From Rubrivivax sp. (GTDB taxonomy: Bacteria > Pseudomonadota > Gammaproteobacteria > Burkholderiales > Burkholderiaceae), in contig JAEUOZ010000014.1 of NCBI GenBank assembly GCA_016790225.1, positions 1 through 45,544 on the forward strand: DNA of 45,544 bases. The letters are read 5' to 3'. Below the pieces are notes generated by a model. The model was given only the letters and a program-made list of their open reading frames with translations, ran no database searches and was not told the origin of the DNA. Position numbers and translations under genes: made by a program. Below, piece after piece: positions 24,114-32,437 of the stretch. Position 1 is the stretch's first letter. Each line of letters opens with the position of its first letter.

Positions 24114-25574
24114 TCAGAAGCGCTCGTCATCCCGCAGCAGGCGCCATTGACCGGCCGGCAGCTTGCCCAGCACCACACTGCCGATGCGCACACGCTTGAG
24201 GCCCACGACCTTGAGCCCCACCAGCTCGCACATGCGGCGGATCTGCCGCTTGCGGCCCTCGCGCAGCACAAAGCGCAACTGGTCCTCGTTGGCCCAGCTC
24301 ACTTTGGCGGGCTTGAGCTGCCGGCCGTCCAGTTCCAGGCCATGCTGCAGACGCTCCAGCACATCGGGCGGCACAGCGTCGGGTTGCAGCGGCTCCACGC
24401 GTACCAGGTACTCCTTCTCGACATCGGAATCCTCGCCGATCAGGTGCTTGGCCACGCGGCCATCCTGCGTCAGCACCAGCAGCCCGGTGGAATCGATATC
24501 CAGCCGTCCCGCGGGGGCCAGGCCGGCCAGGAAGGCCGGGTGCCAGGGCAGGCCGCGGTCTTCGGGCCAGCGGTTGGCCAGCGTCACCAGCACGCTGGCC
24601 GGCTGATAGCCGTCCTCGGCCTGACCCGAGACATAGCCAACGGGCTTGTTCAGCAGCACGGTGACGCGGCGGCGCTGCTGCTGGCGTGCGGCGGGGTCGA
24701 TGTCGATGCGCTCGTGGCCCTGCACGCGCTGGCCCAGCACGGCCAGCCGGCCATCGACGCGCACCCAGCCGGCCGCGATCCAGTCATCGGCCTCGCGCCG
24801 CGAGGCCTGGCCCTGTTCGGTGAGCCACTTGGACAGCCGCTTGCCGGTGGACAGGAGTGGCCGGGGTTCGCGCGGGCCAGGGCCATGGCCGGGGCCGCGA
24901 AACGCGGGCGGCCCGGGCGGCGCCGGGCGGCCGGGCGGTGCATCGAATCGACGGGCTTCACCGGGATCGCGCGGGCCGTGCCCGGCCTGGCGCGCCACGC
25001 CTCGCGCCGGTGGCTGCGCAGGCGGCCCGCGACGATCGTCGCCGCCGCGAGGCAGCTCGCGCGGACGGTCTCGCGGATGATCGCGAAAGCCCTCCGGCGG
25101 TCGATCGCGAAAACCTTCCGGCGCCCGATCCCGAAACCCTTCAGGTGGCCGGCCGCGAGGCTCCTGCGGCGGGCGATCCCGAAAGCGCGGCGGCGCACGA
25201 TCGGCAAAGCGCTCGGGGGGGCGTCCGCGCGGCGGACCGTCAGGGCGATGGCTTTCCGGGTGAGGGCCTTGCGGGCGCCGCGGCCGCTCTGGCGCCGGGC
25301 CTTGCGGGCCCTGACCGCCCCGCGACGGGCCGCCTGGCCCGGGCGGTCTGGCCGGGTCAAGCGGTCTGGGCGGCCGCGAGGGCTTCTGCAGCATCGGCGG
25401 CTTGGGCCCGCGGGGCGGCCGCTCGCCAAAGCCCGAGGGCGGCCGTGAATCCGGCGGGGCTGGCGAACGCCCACCCCGCACCGGGCGGCGCCGCGGGTCG
25501 CGCGGCGCCGGGCCGGTCTTCAAGGCGAGCTTGGGCCGGGGCGGCTTGCTGCTGTCGTCGGTCTCATCGCTCAT
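24114..25574 (-). CDS. RsuA/RluF-family pseudouridine synthase with long R/P/G-rich N-terminal tail
   Basis: 486 residues. The C-terminal ~240 form a regular enzyme: an S4 RNA-binding domain (KRLSKWLTEQGQASRREADDW), then the catalytic domain with the nucleophilic aspartate in AGRLDIDSTGLLVLTQDG and EGRKRQIRRMCELVGLKVV, closest to the RluB/RluE/RluF group that modifies 23S rRNA. The first ~240 residues are low complexity, rich in Arg, Pro and Gly, and contain PPEGFRDR-type octapeptide repeats. Such tails probably bind RNA and are disordered. The ATG at 25574 (MSDETDDSS) is chosen because the frame upstream overlaps the hydrolase gene. A TCCAAT hexamer ends 6 nt before it. Confidence 0.85.
   Translation of the reverse strand: MSDETDDSSKPPRPKLALKTGPAPRDPRRRPVRGGRSPAPPDSRPPSGFGERPPRGPKPPMLQKPSRPPRPLDPARPPGPGGPSRGGQGPQGPAPERPRRPQGPHPESHRPDGPPRGRPPERFADRAPPRFRDRPPQEPRGRPPEGFRDRAPEGFRDRPPEGFRDHPRDRPRELPRGGDDRRGPPAQPPARGVARQAGHGPRDPGEARRFDAPPGRPAPPGPPAFRGPGHGPGPREPRPLLSTGKRLSKWLTEQGQASRREADDWIAAGWVRVDGRLAVLGQRVQGHERIDIDPAARQQQRRRVTVLLNKPVGYVSGQAEDGYQPASVLVTLANRWPEDRGLPWHPAFLAGLAPAGRLDIDSTGLLVLTQDGRVAKHLIGEDSDVEKEYLVRVEPLQPDAVPPDVLERLQHGLELDGRQLKPAKVSWANEDQLRFVLREGRKRQIRRMCELVGLKVVGLKRVRIGSVVLGKLPAGQWRLLRDDERF
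25077..25148 (-). repeat. Three tandem 24-bp in-frame repeats in the pseudouridine synthase tail
   Basis: Units 25077-25100, 25101-25124 and 25125-25148 encode PPEGFRDH, APEGFRDR and PPEGFRDR. Diverged units (PPERFADR, PPRFRDR) lie on the higher-coordinate side, upstream in the gene. The identical 24-bp period suggests slippage or unequal exchange. Confidence 0.8.
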
Positions 25575-25614
25575 GCGGGCATTGGACCATGCGCCCGGCA
25601 CACCCCGCAGGCGC

Positions 25615-26511
25615 TCAGGGCGATCGCAGGCCGAAGAGCTCGCGCATGGCGACGCGGTACTGCGCCTGGCCGATGCTGTTGGTGTTGTGGTGCGAACCGC
25701 CCTCGACGAGGATCCAGCGCTTGGGTTCGGCGGCTCGCTCGAAGAGCGCGCGGCCCAGTTCGGGCGCGATGGTGCGGTCCTCGCTGCCGTGCACCACCAG
25801 CACGGGCGATTGCACGCGCGAAATGCGGCGTGCCGCATCGAAGCGCTGCGTGATCAGCGGCCCCACGGGCAGCCATCCCCACTTCATGCTGCCCACCACA
25901 TCGGGAATCGAGGTGAAGCTGCCTTCGACGATCAGCCCACGTTCATCGCTCACCTCGCTGGCCAGGTGCACGGCGATCGCGCCACCCAGCGAGTGGCCGA
26001 AGACATAACGCTCGCGATCAGGATACCGCTGGCCGAGCCAGTGCCAGGCGGCCAGCGCGTCCTCCACGGCCAGGGTCTCCGAAGGCAGCTCGGCCGTGCT
26101 GCGCCCGAAGCCGCGGTAATCGTTGCCCAGCACGGCAAAGCCCAGCTGCTGCATGCGACGGATGCGGGTGGCACTGCCGCGCACATCCCAGCGTGCCCCG
26201 TGCAGGTAGAGCAGTACCGGCGCGCGCGGGTTCTCCTGCCCCGCCCAGAGCCCGTGGATGCGCACCGGCTGGCCGGTCTCGCGGGAGCGGAAGTCGACCC
26301 ACACGTCGTCCAGCCCTTCGGCGGCGGCCAGGCCGCCGGACCAGGTGCGGTCGCTCGGCTGGAAGATCCACTTGCGCTGTTGCTCATCCAGCGTGCTGCA
26401 GCCCGCCAGGATGGCCACCAGCGAGAGGGCGATCAGTGCCGCCCAGCCGGCACGGCGCACGCGTGAAGGACGATGGGCGGGATGGTCGGGTGCAGCGTGC
26501 ATGGGCGTCAT
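25615..26511 (-). CDS. Lipoprotein alpha/beta hydrolase
   Basis: 298 residues. A hydrophobic leader ends in a lipobox (LVAILAGCST), so it is probably membrane-anchored by a lipid. The alpha/beta-hydrolase core shows LLYLHGARWDVRG (oxyanion region), NDYRGFGRS, the nucleophile elbow GHSLGG, an acid in VHGSEDRTIAP and a late histidine in EGGSHHNTN. It resembles the BEM46/YfhR-like family of unknown physiological substrate. The ATG overlaps the mutL stop by 4 bp, so it is co-translated with mutL. Confidence 0.85.
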   Translation of the reverse strand: MTPMHAAPDHPAHRPSRVRRAGWAALIALSLVAILAGCSTLDEQQRKWIFQPSDRTWSGGLAAAEGLDDVWVDFRSRETGQPVRIHGLWAGQENPRAPVLLYLHGARWDVRGSATRIRRMQQLGFAVLGNDYRGFGRSTAELPSETLAVEDALAAWHWLGQRYPDRERYVFGHSLGGAIAVHLASEVSDERGLIVEGSFTSIPDVVGSMKWGWLPVGPLITQRFDAARRISRVQSPVLVVHGSEDRTIAPELGRALFERAAEPKRWILVEGGSHHNTNSIGQAQYRVAMRELFGLRSP

Positions 26512-28490
26512 CGGCCGCGCAGAAACAGCGCGTCCAGGTCTTTCAGGCTGATCTGCCGCCAGGTCGGGCGGCCGTGGTTGCAGGTGTCGGCCCGCTCGGT
26601 GGCTTCCATGTCCCGCAGCAACGCGTTCATTTCAGCCACCGTCAGGCTCCGGTTGGCGCGCACCGCGCCGTGGCAGGCCATGGTGGCCAGCAGATCGTCA
26701 CGCGCCCGCTGCACGGCCCGGCTGGCGCCGGTGTGCTGCAGTTCGGCCAGCACGCTGCGTGTGAGTTCGGCCAGATCGGCCTGCGGCAGGGCAGCCGGCC
26801 GGCTGCGTACCGCCAGGGTGGCCGGGCCGAGCGCCGAGACATCCAGGCCCAGCTGATGCAGCGCGTCGGCCTCGGCCTCGGCCGTGGCGATCTCGGTCGG
26901 CGTGGCCGCCAGCGTCACGGGTTCGAGCAGAGGCTGGGCGGGCAGGGTGGAGGAGAGCGACGCGGCTCTCTTGAGGCGTTCATAGACGATGCGCTCGTGC
27001 GCGGCATGCATGTCCACCAGCACCAGCCCCTGTGCATTCTCGGCCAGCACGTAGACACCGCCGATCTGGGCGATGGCGCGGCCCAGGGGCCAGGCTTCGT
27101 CGGCGCCCTGTTCGGCCCGTGGCGGGGGGTCGGCTGCGTGGGCATCGGCCGCTCGCGGGGCGGCGCCCAGCAGGGCCGACCAGGCCGCGAGCCCGCCGCT
27201 GCCCGGGCGCAGCGCGCCATCGGGTGCGTAGCCGCCGGGGCTGCGTTCGCGCGCCGTCCAGGCGGCCGTGGCGGGATCCGTGCTGGCAAAGACGGCCGCC
27301 TGCGCCACGGCATCCGGGGAGCGCTCGCCCAGATCCAGCCGCGTCTGCCAGCGCAGCGCGGGATCCGGCGCTTCAGTTGATGCGCCGATGGCGGGCGCAG
27401 CCGCCTCGGAGCTGCCGGATGCCTGCGGGTCCGTGCCCGTGCCTGTTCCAGCGCCCGGCGCCGGGGTCCCGGCCCGAGTGGGCGCGAGCGCCGCTTCCAC
27501 CGCCCGTTGCACCGCCTGGTGCACGGCGCGGCCGTCCCGGAAGCGCACCTCGATCTTGGTCGGATGCACGTTCACATCCACCAGCTCCGGCGCCAGCCGC
27601 AGGAAGAGCACGTACGCGGGCTGGCGGCTGCCGTGCAGCTGGTCTTCGTAGGCTGCGCGCACGGCGTGGGCGACGAGGCGGTCACGCACGAAGCGACCGT
27701 TGACGAACAGGTACTGCTGGTCGGCGCGGCTGCGGGCGGTTTCCGGGTTGCCCGCCAGGCCGGACAACTGCAGCGGCCCGAGCTGGGCCTCCACGCTGCG
27801 GCTGCCGGCGATGAAATCGCTGCCCAGCACATCGCCCAGCCGCTGCAGCGCCCCTGCCGAGCGCCATTGCGCCACCAGCCGGCCTTCGTGCCAGACGGCA
27901 AAGCCCACGTCGGGCCGCGCCAGCGCATGGCGGCGCACGGCGTCCAGCGCATGCGCCAGCTCGGTGGCGTCGGTCTTCAGGAACTTGCGGCGCGCCGGTG
28001 TGGCAAAGAAGAGTTCACGCACATCGACGCTGGTGCCCAGGCCTCGCGCTGCGGGCGAGAGCTCGCCGCCGCGGGCATCCAGACGCCAGGCGTGCAGGTC
28101 CTCGGCCGTGCGGCTGGTCAGGCTGGCATCGGCGATGCTGGCGATCGCGGCCAGTGCCTCGCCCCGAAATCCCATGGTGCTGACCTGCTCCAGCTGCGCC
28201 AGGCTGTCGATCTTGCTCGTGGCGTGGCGCCTGAAGGCCAGCGCCAGTTCGGCGCGCGGGATGCCGCAGCCGTCGTCTTCGACCAGGATGCGGCGCACGC
28301 CGCCGGCATCCAGCCGCACCGTCACCTGCGTGGCGCCGGCATCCAGCGCGTTGTCCACCAGCTCGCGCACGACCGAGGCCGGTCGCTCCACCACCTCGCC
28401 GGCGGCAATCTGGCTGATCAGCTCGTCGGGCAGCTCGCGGATGGCGCGGCGAGCGATCGGCGGGAATGCCACGGACTTAGGGGCCTGCAT
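26508..28490 (-). CDS. mutL: DNA mismatch repair protein MutL
   Basis: 660 residues. The GHKL ATPase N-terminus has QIAAGEVVERPASVVRELV, VEDDGCGI and TMGFRGEALAAI. A ~150-residue Ala/Pro/Gly-rich linker separates it from the dimerisation domain. The C-terminus has VDMHAAHERIVYE, which fits the D-[MQ]-H-A-x2-E-x4-E endonuclease signature, so this MutL probably nicks DNA itself, as expected in bacteria without MutH. The C-terminal CNHGRPTWRQI motif is also present. It is divergent from the dedA-like gene with 38 bp between starts. Confidence 0.95.
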   Translation of the reverse strand: MQAPKSVAFPPIARRAIRELPDELISQIAAGEVVERPASVVRELVDNALDAGATQVTVRLDAGGVRRILVEDDGCGIPRAELALAFRRHATSKIDSLAQLEQVSTMGFRGEALAAIASIADASLTSRTAEDLHAWRLDARGGELSPAARGLGTSVDVRELFFATPARRKFLKTDATELAHALDAVRRHALARPDVGFAVWHEGRLVAQWRSAGALQRLGDVLGSDFIAGSRSVEAQLGPLQLSGLAGNPETARSRADQQYLFVNGRFVRDRLVAHAVRAAYEDQLHGSRQPAYVLFLRLAPELVDVNVHPTKIEVRFRDGRAVHQAVQRAVEAALAPTRAGTPAPGAGTGTGTDPQASGSSEAAAPAIGASTEAPDPALRWQTRLDLGERSPDAVAQAAVFASTDPATAAWTARERSPGGYAPDGALRPGSGGLAAWSALLGAAPRAADAHAADPPPRAEQGADEAWPLGRAIAQIGGVYVLAENAQGLVLVDMHAAHERIVYERLKRAASLSSTLPAQPLLEPVTLAATPTEIATAEAEADALHQLGLDVSALGPATLAVRSRPAALPQADLAELTRSVLAELQHTGASRAVQRARDDLLATMACHGAVRANRSLTVAEMNALLRDMEATERADTCNHGRPTWRQISLKDLDALFLRGR

Positions 28491-28497
28491 CGGGCGG

Positions 28498-28503
28498 ATT
28501 CTA
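28498..28503 (-). promoter_or_regulatory. Probable -10 element of mutL
   Basis: TAGAAT on the minus strand (5 of 6 to TATAAT) ending 7 nt before the mutL ATG, so transcription would start at or next to the start codon. No -35 was identified. Confidence 0.45.
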
Positions 28504-28516
28504 GGAAGCTGCCACC

Positions 28517-28522
28517 GATAAT
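28517..28522 (+). promoter_or_regulatory. Probable -10 element of the dedA-like gene
   Basis: GATAAT (5 of 6 to TATAAT) ending 6 nt before the GTG start at 28529. It implies a leaderless transcript; the 38-bp divergent gap leaves no room for a long leader. Confidence 0.45.
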
Positions 28523-28528
28523 TCCGGC

Positions 28529-29173
28529 GTGGACCTTCTGCTTTTCCTCGTCGATTTCATCCTGCACGTGGATCGCCACCTGGCGGAATTCGTGCAGGCC
28601 TATGGCGCCTGGGTCTACGCGCTGCTGTTCCTGATCATCTTCGTCGAGACCGGCGTGGTGGTGATGCCCTTTCTGCCGGGGGATTCGCTCCTCTTTGTCG
28701 TCGGCACCCTGTGTGGCGCGGGCTTGTTGAACCTGCCGCTGGTCATGGTGCTGCTGTTCATCGCGGCGATCCTGGGCGATCAGGTCAACTACAGCATCGG
28801 GCGCTATTTCGGGCCCAAGGTCTGGCAGTGGGAGCAGAGCCGCTTCTTCAACAAGGCCGCGTTCATCCAGGCCCACAACTTCTATGAACGCTACGGCGGC
28901 ATCACCATCGTGCTGGCGCGCTTCATGCCGTTCATCCGCACCTTTGCGCCCTTCGTGGCCGGTGTGGCGGCCATGAGCCGCGGCAAGTTCACGTTCTACA
29001 ACGTGCTGGGTGGCTTCATCTGGGTCTTCGGGCTCACCCTGGCGGGCTATATGTTCGGCAACCTGCCCTGGGTGCAGGCCAACCTGAGCAAGATCATCTG
29101 GGCGCTGATCATCATCCCGGGCCTGATTGCGCTGTACGGCGGCTGGAAGGCGCGCCGCGCGCAGGCCGCCTGA
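28529..29173 (+). CDS. DedA-family membrane protein
   Basis: 214 residues from a GTG. Several hydrophobic segments are present with the DedA signatures: FVETGVVVMPFLPGDSLLFVVG (reentrant loop with the conserved E and PGDS), GDQVNYSIGRYFG, and ARFMPFIRTFAPFVAGVAAMSR (the conserved R-F-x-P-x-x-R-T). DedA proteins of this group are thought to flip polyprenyl-phosphate or phospholipids, which matters for envelope integrity and membrane potential. Convergent with amiC, 101 bp away. Confidence 0.9.
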   Translation: MDLLLFLVDFILHVDRHLAEFVQAYGAWVYALLFLIIFVETGVVVMPFLPGDSLLFVVGTLCGAGLLNLPLVMVLLFIAAILGDQVNYSIGRYFGPKVWQWEQSRFFNKAAFIQAHNFYERYGGITIVLARFMPFIRTFAPFVAGVAAMSRGKFTFYNVLGGFIWVFGLTLAGYMFGNLPWVQANLSKIIWALIIIPGLIALYGGWKARRAQAA

Positions 29174-29274
29174 GACGGCTCGCACCCAAGCTGTACCGGC
29201 AGGCACGGCGGGCGCATAGCGCTGCAACGCGGCGCGGGCGCAAAAACGCCCCAAAGCGCCCCGGGCACTCACCG

Positions 29275-30816
29275 CTACAACGTGCGCTGGCGGGCCATCG
29301 GCGGGTTGCGCTGGAAGTAGCGGCGGATGCCGGAGGCCAGCGCCGCCACGATGCGGTCCTGGTAGGCCGGGTCGCGCAGCTTGGCCTCTTCCTGCGGGTT
29401 GGAGATGAAGGCCGTTTCCACCAGGATGCTGGGCACGTCCGGCGCCTTGAGCACGGCAAAGCCGGCCTGTTCGACCTGCCGCTTGTGCAGCTTGCCCACC
29501 CGGCCCAGCCGAGCGAGCACCTCGTCGCCGAGCTTGAGGCTGTCACGCACCTGCGCCGCGGTGCTCATGTCCAGCATCGCCCGCAGCAGCTGGGCATCGC
29601 CGTTGGCCACATTGGCGCCGCCCACCACATCGGCCGCGTTCTCCTTGTCGGCCAGCCAGCGCGCGGCCGTGCTGGTGGCACCGCGCGTGGACAGCGCAAA
29701 GACGCTCGCGCCCGAGGCTTGCGGCCGCATGAAGGCATCGGCGTGGACCGAAATCAGCAGGTCGGCCTGGACGCGGCGGGCCTTGCGAACGCGCTCCTGC
29801 AGCGGGACGAAATAGTCGCCTTCGCGCGTCAGCATCACGCGCATGCCGCGCACCTGGTTGAGTGTGTCGCGCAGCTTCAGCGAGATCGCCAGCACCACGT
29901 CTTTCTCGCGCAGGCCGGTGGGCCCGATCGCGCCGGGGTCTTCGCCGCCGTGTCCGGGGTCGATGGCGACGATGATCAGGCGGTCGACCTTGTCGCGCGT
30001 GGCCGGCGAAATGGCGGGCGGCGCCGCAGGGGCAGGGGTCTGCACCGCCGCGGAAGCCGGCCGCGCCGGTGCCTGGGCAAGCACGGGCGGTGCGCCCGGC
30101 GTGACCCCCGGTGGCGAAGGCGCGCCTTGCAGGGCGGGCGCCGCAGCGGCGGGGCCCGTGGCGGCGGCTGTGGCGCTGGCCGCAGCCCCCGCCGTGGCGG
30201 CCGCGTTGGCCGTGGTCATCCCGCCCGCGGTGCCGGCTGCGGGCGCCGGCCGGCCGGCCGGCGTGGGCAAGGGCGGCGGGCTCTCCACCCGGGCGATGAA
30301 GTCGCCGAGCGTGTCGTTGATGGTGCGCGCGGCCTGGCGCTCTGCTGCTTCCTTCTCCTGCAGCAGCTGCAGCAAGGGATCGCGCGCCTGCTGCGGATAC
30401 AGATCCAGCACCAGCCGGTGCTGGTAGACGGCCACCGGCGCGAGCGAGAAGCGCTGCGGCACCACCGGCTGCTTGAGATCGAAGACCAGGCGCACCACGC
30501 GTGCCTGAAACTGGCCCACCCGAACCCCGGCGATGAAGGGGTCATCGGGGCGAACCTTGCCCAGCAGCTCCTTCAGCGCCGCGTTGAGTTCCAGGTTTTC
30601 GATGTCCACCACCAGGCGCGGGGCGCCTTCGGTGAGGCTCATGTGCGTGGCCTTCAGCTCGCCATCGGATTCGATGGTGACGCGCGTGTAGTCCGTCGCG
30701 GGCCATACCCGCACGGCCACGATCGCGGCACCGAAGGCCAGCTCCGCGTGGCCCAGCACCAGCACGGCATAACCACCGCGCACCATCAGCTGAAGGGTTT
30801 GTCTGCGGTTGCGCAT
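29275..30816 (-). CDS. amiC: N-acetylmuramoyl-L-alanine amidase (AmiC-like)
   Basis: 513 residues. The leader begins RNRRQTLQLM, a possible twin-arginine type, as in E. coli AmiC. An N-terminal AMIN domain (~35-140, peptidoglycan targeting) is followed by a ~130-residue Ala/Pro-rich linker. The catalytic Amidase_3 domain (~280-505) has the zinc ligands and catalytic residues in IVAIDPGHGGEDPGA, GLREKDVVLAISLKL, LISVHADAF and SILVETAFISNPQEEA. It cleaves the amide bond between MurNAc and the stem peptide during cell separation. The ATG shares one base with the stop of tsaE (TGATG), so the two are coupled. Confidence 0.92.
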   Translation of the reverse strand: MRNRRQTLQLMVRGGYAVLVLGHAELAFGAAIVAVRVWPATDYTRVTIESDGELKATHMSLTEGAPRLVVDIENLELNAALKELLGKVRPDDPFIAGVRVGQFQARVVRLVFDLKQPVVPQRFSLAPVAVYQHRLVLDLYPQQARDPLLQLLQEKEAAERQAARTINDTLGDFIARVESPPPLPTPAGRPAPAAGTAGGMTTANAAATAGAAASATAAATGPAAAAPALQGAPSPPGVTPGAPPVLAQAPARPASAAVQTPAPAAPPAISPATRDKVDRLIIVAIDPGHGGEDPGAIGPTGLREKDVVLAISLKLRDTLNQVRGMRVMLTREGDYFVPLQERVRKARRVQADLLISVHADAFMRPQASGASVFALSTRGATSTAARWLADKENAADVVGGANVANGDAQLLRAMLDMSTAAQVRDSLKLGDEVLARLGRVGKLHKRQVEQAGFAVLKAPDVPSILVETAFISNPQEEAKLRDPAYQDRIVAALASGIRRYFQRNPPMARQRTL

Positions 30817-31298
30817 CAGCGAAGCAACTCCTGTCCGGTGGGGGTCAGCGCCTCGATGCGCAGCTGGCGGCCTTCGCCCTGCGGATCGGGTTCGATGTGC
30901 AGCCGCAGATCGGGCAGCGGCAGCTGGCCTGCGGCCTTGCGGGGCCACTCCGCCAGCTTCAGGCCCGGGGCCGCGAAGACCTCGCGGAAGCCCGCATCGG
31001 CCCATTCGCGCGGATCCTCGAAGCGGTAGAAATCGAAGTGAGAGACCTCCAGCGCGGGCAGCGCATAACTTTCGAGGACCGCGTAGGTGGGGCTCTTGAT
31101 GCGTCCTTGCACGCCCAGGGCGCGCAGCAGGTGCCGCACGAAGGTGGTCTTGCCCGCGCCCAGCGGGCCGTGCAGCTCGATGAAGGCGTTATGCAGCGCC
31201 GGGTGGCGGGCCAGCGCGGCTGCGTGAAGGGAACAGTCGGCCTCGGTGGGCCAGGCCACGCTGCGGGTTTCTAGAATGGCCGTATGGTCGATCGTCAT
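30816..31298 (-). CDS. tsaE: tRNA threonylcarbamoyladenosine biosynthesis ATPase TsaE
   Basis: 160 residues. The P-loop is LHGPLGAGKTTFVRHLLR, followed by IKSPTYAVLESY and SHFDFYRFEDPREWADAGF, all standard for TsaE, which supports t6A37 formation with TsaB and TsaD. The chosen ATG (31296-31298) overlaps the divergent queG start by 15 bp. A GTG at 31257-31259 would avoid the overlap and still leave the P-loop domain intact. Confidence 0.92.
   Translation of the reverse strand: MTIDHTAILETRSVAWPTEADCSLHAAALARHPALHNAFIELHGPLGAGKTTFVRHLLRALGVQGRIKSPTYAVLESYALPALEVSHFDFYRFEDPREWADAGFREVFAAPGLKLAEWPRKAAGQLPLPDLRLHIEPDPQGEGRQLRIEALTPTGQELLR
31272..31277 (+). promoter_or_regulatory. Probable -10 element of queG
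   Basis: TAGAAT (5 of 6 to TATAAT) ending 6 nt before the queG ATG at 31284, again consistent with a leaderless start. It lies inside the 5' end of tsaE on the other strand. Confidence 0.45.
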
Positions 31299-32411
31299 CA
31301 GCCGAGCGGTGCGCAATGGCTGCAGGCTTTGCGCGGGTGGGCGAACGAGTTGGGATTCTCCCAGATCGGCGTCAGTGGCGTCGATCTGGTGGGCGCAGAA
31401 CCCGGGTTGCTGGCCTGGCTGCAGCAGGGCTTTCATGGCGAGATGGGCTACATGGCGCGGCATGGCCTGAAGCGGGCGCGCCCGGCCGAGCTGGTCCCGG
31501 GCACGGTGAGCGTCATCAGCGCGCGCATGGATTACCTGCCACGTGAGGCGACGCGCGCTGCGGCGGACATGCCGGCCGACAAGCCAGCCGACATCCCCAC
31601 GGACTGGATCGCGCAGGAACAGCGCCGCCTGGCGCAGCCTGTGGAGGCCGTGGTCTCCGTCTATGCCCGAGGGCGGGACTATCACAAGGTGCTGCGCCAT
31701 CGGCTGCAGCAACTGGCGCAGCGGCTCGGCCAGGCCGTCGGGCCCTTTGGGCACCGCGTCTTCACCGACTCAGCGCCCGTGCTGGAAGTGGAGCTGGCCA
31801 CGCGCGCTGGCCTGGGCTGGCGCGGCAAGCACACGCTCGCCCTCAGCCGGGACGCGGGCTCGATGTTCTTCCTGGGCGAGATCTTTGTCGATCTGCCGCT
31901 GCCAGCCACGCCGGCTGTGAGCGCGCATTGCGGCAGCTGCACGGCCTGCCTTGAAGCCTGCCCCACGGCAGCTATCGTGGCGCCGTATCGCCTGGACGCG
32001 CGGCGTTGCATCAGCTACCTCACCATCGAGCACGCCGGGCCGATCCCCGTGCCGCTGCGCGCGGCCATCGGCAACCGCATCTACGGCTGCGACGACTGCC
32101 AGCTGGTCTGCCCCTGGAACCGTTACGCCCAGCGCTCGGCGCTGCCGGACTTCGATGTCCGCCATGGCCTGGATCAGAGCCCGCTGTTGAGGTTGTGGGC
32201 CTGGCGCGAGCCGGACTTTCTGGCCCACACCGAAGGCAGCGCGATTCGCCGCATCGGCTGGCAGCGCTGGCGCCGCAACCTCGCCGTGGCGCTGGGCAAT
32301 GCCTGGCGGCAGACCGCCGACGAGCGCTTCGCGCAGGCCTTGAGGCAGGCTCAGCCGGAGCCTGATGCCCTGGTGGCCGAGCACATCGCCTGGGCGCTGG
32401 CCCAGCGCTGA
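31284..32411 (+). CDS. queG: Epoxyqueuosine reductase
   Basis: 375 residues. N-terminal cobalamin-binding half with EVELATRAGLGWRGKHTLALSR. Two 4Fe-4S cluster motifs follow: CGSCTACLEACPTAAI and CDDCQLVCPWNRYA. The C-terminal HEAT-like helices include IGWQRWRRNLAVALGNAW. QueG reduces epoxyqueuosine to queuosine in the anticodon of GUN tRNAs. Divergent from tsaE with overlapping 5' ends; the same pairing is common in Burkholderiales. Confidence 0.93.
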   Translation: MVDRHQPSGAQWLQALRGWANELGFSQIGVSGVDLVGAEPGLLAWLQQGFHGEMGYMARHGLKRARPAELVPGTVSVISARMDYLPREATRAAADMPADKPADIPTDWIAQEQRRLAQPVEAVVSVYARGRDYHKVLRHRLQQLAQRLGQAVGPFGHRVFTDSAPVLEVELATRAGLGWRGKHTLALSRDAGSMFFLGEIFVDLPLPATPAVSAHCGSCTACLEACPTAAIVAPYRLDARRCISYLTIEHAGPIPVPLRAAIGNRIYGCDDCQLVCPWNRYAQRSALPDFDVRHGLDQSPLLRLWAWREPDFLAHTEGSAIRRIGWQRWRRNLAVALGNAWRQTADERFAQALRQAQPEPDALVAEHIAWALAQR

Positions 32412-32437
32412 GGCGCGGCCGCCACCTCACCGAGTCT

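Noticed and set aside
29236..29251. GGGCG/CGCCC hairpin between dedA and amiC as a terminator
   Set aside because: Only five base pairs and no T-run; in such GC-rich DNA this is expected by chance.
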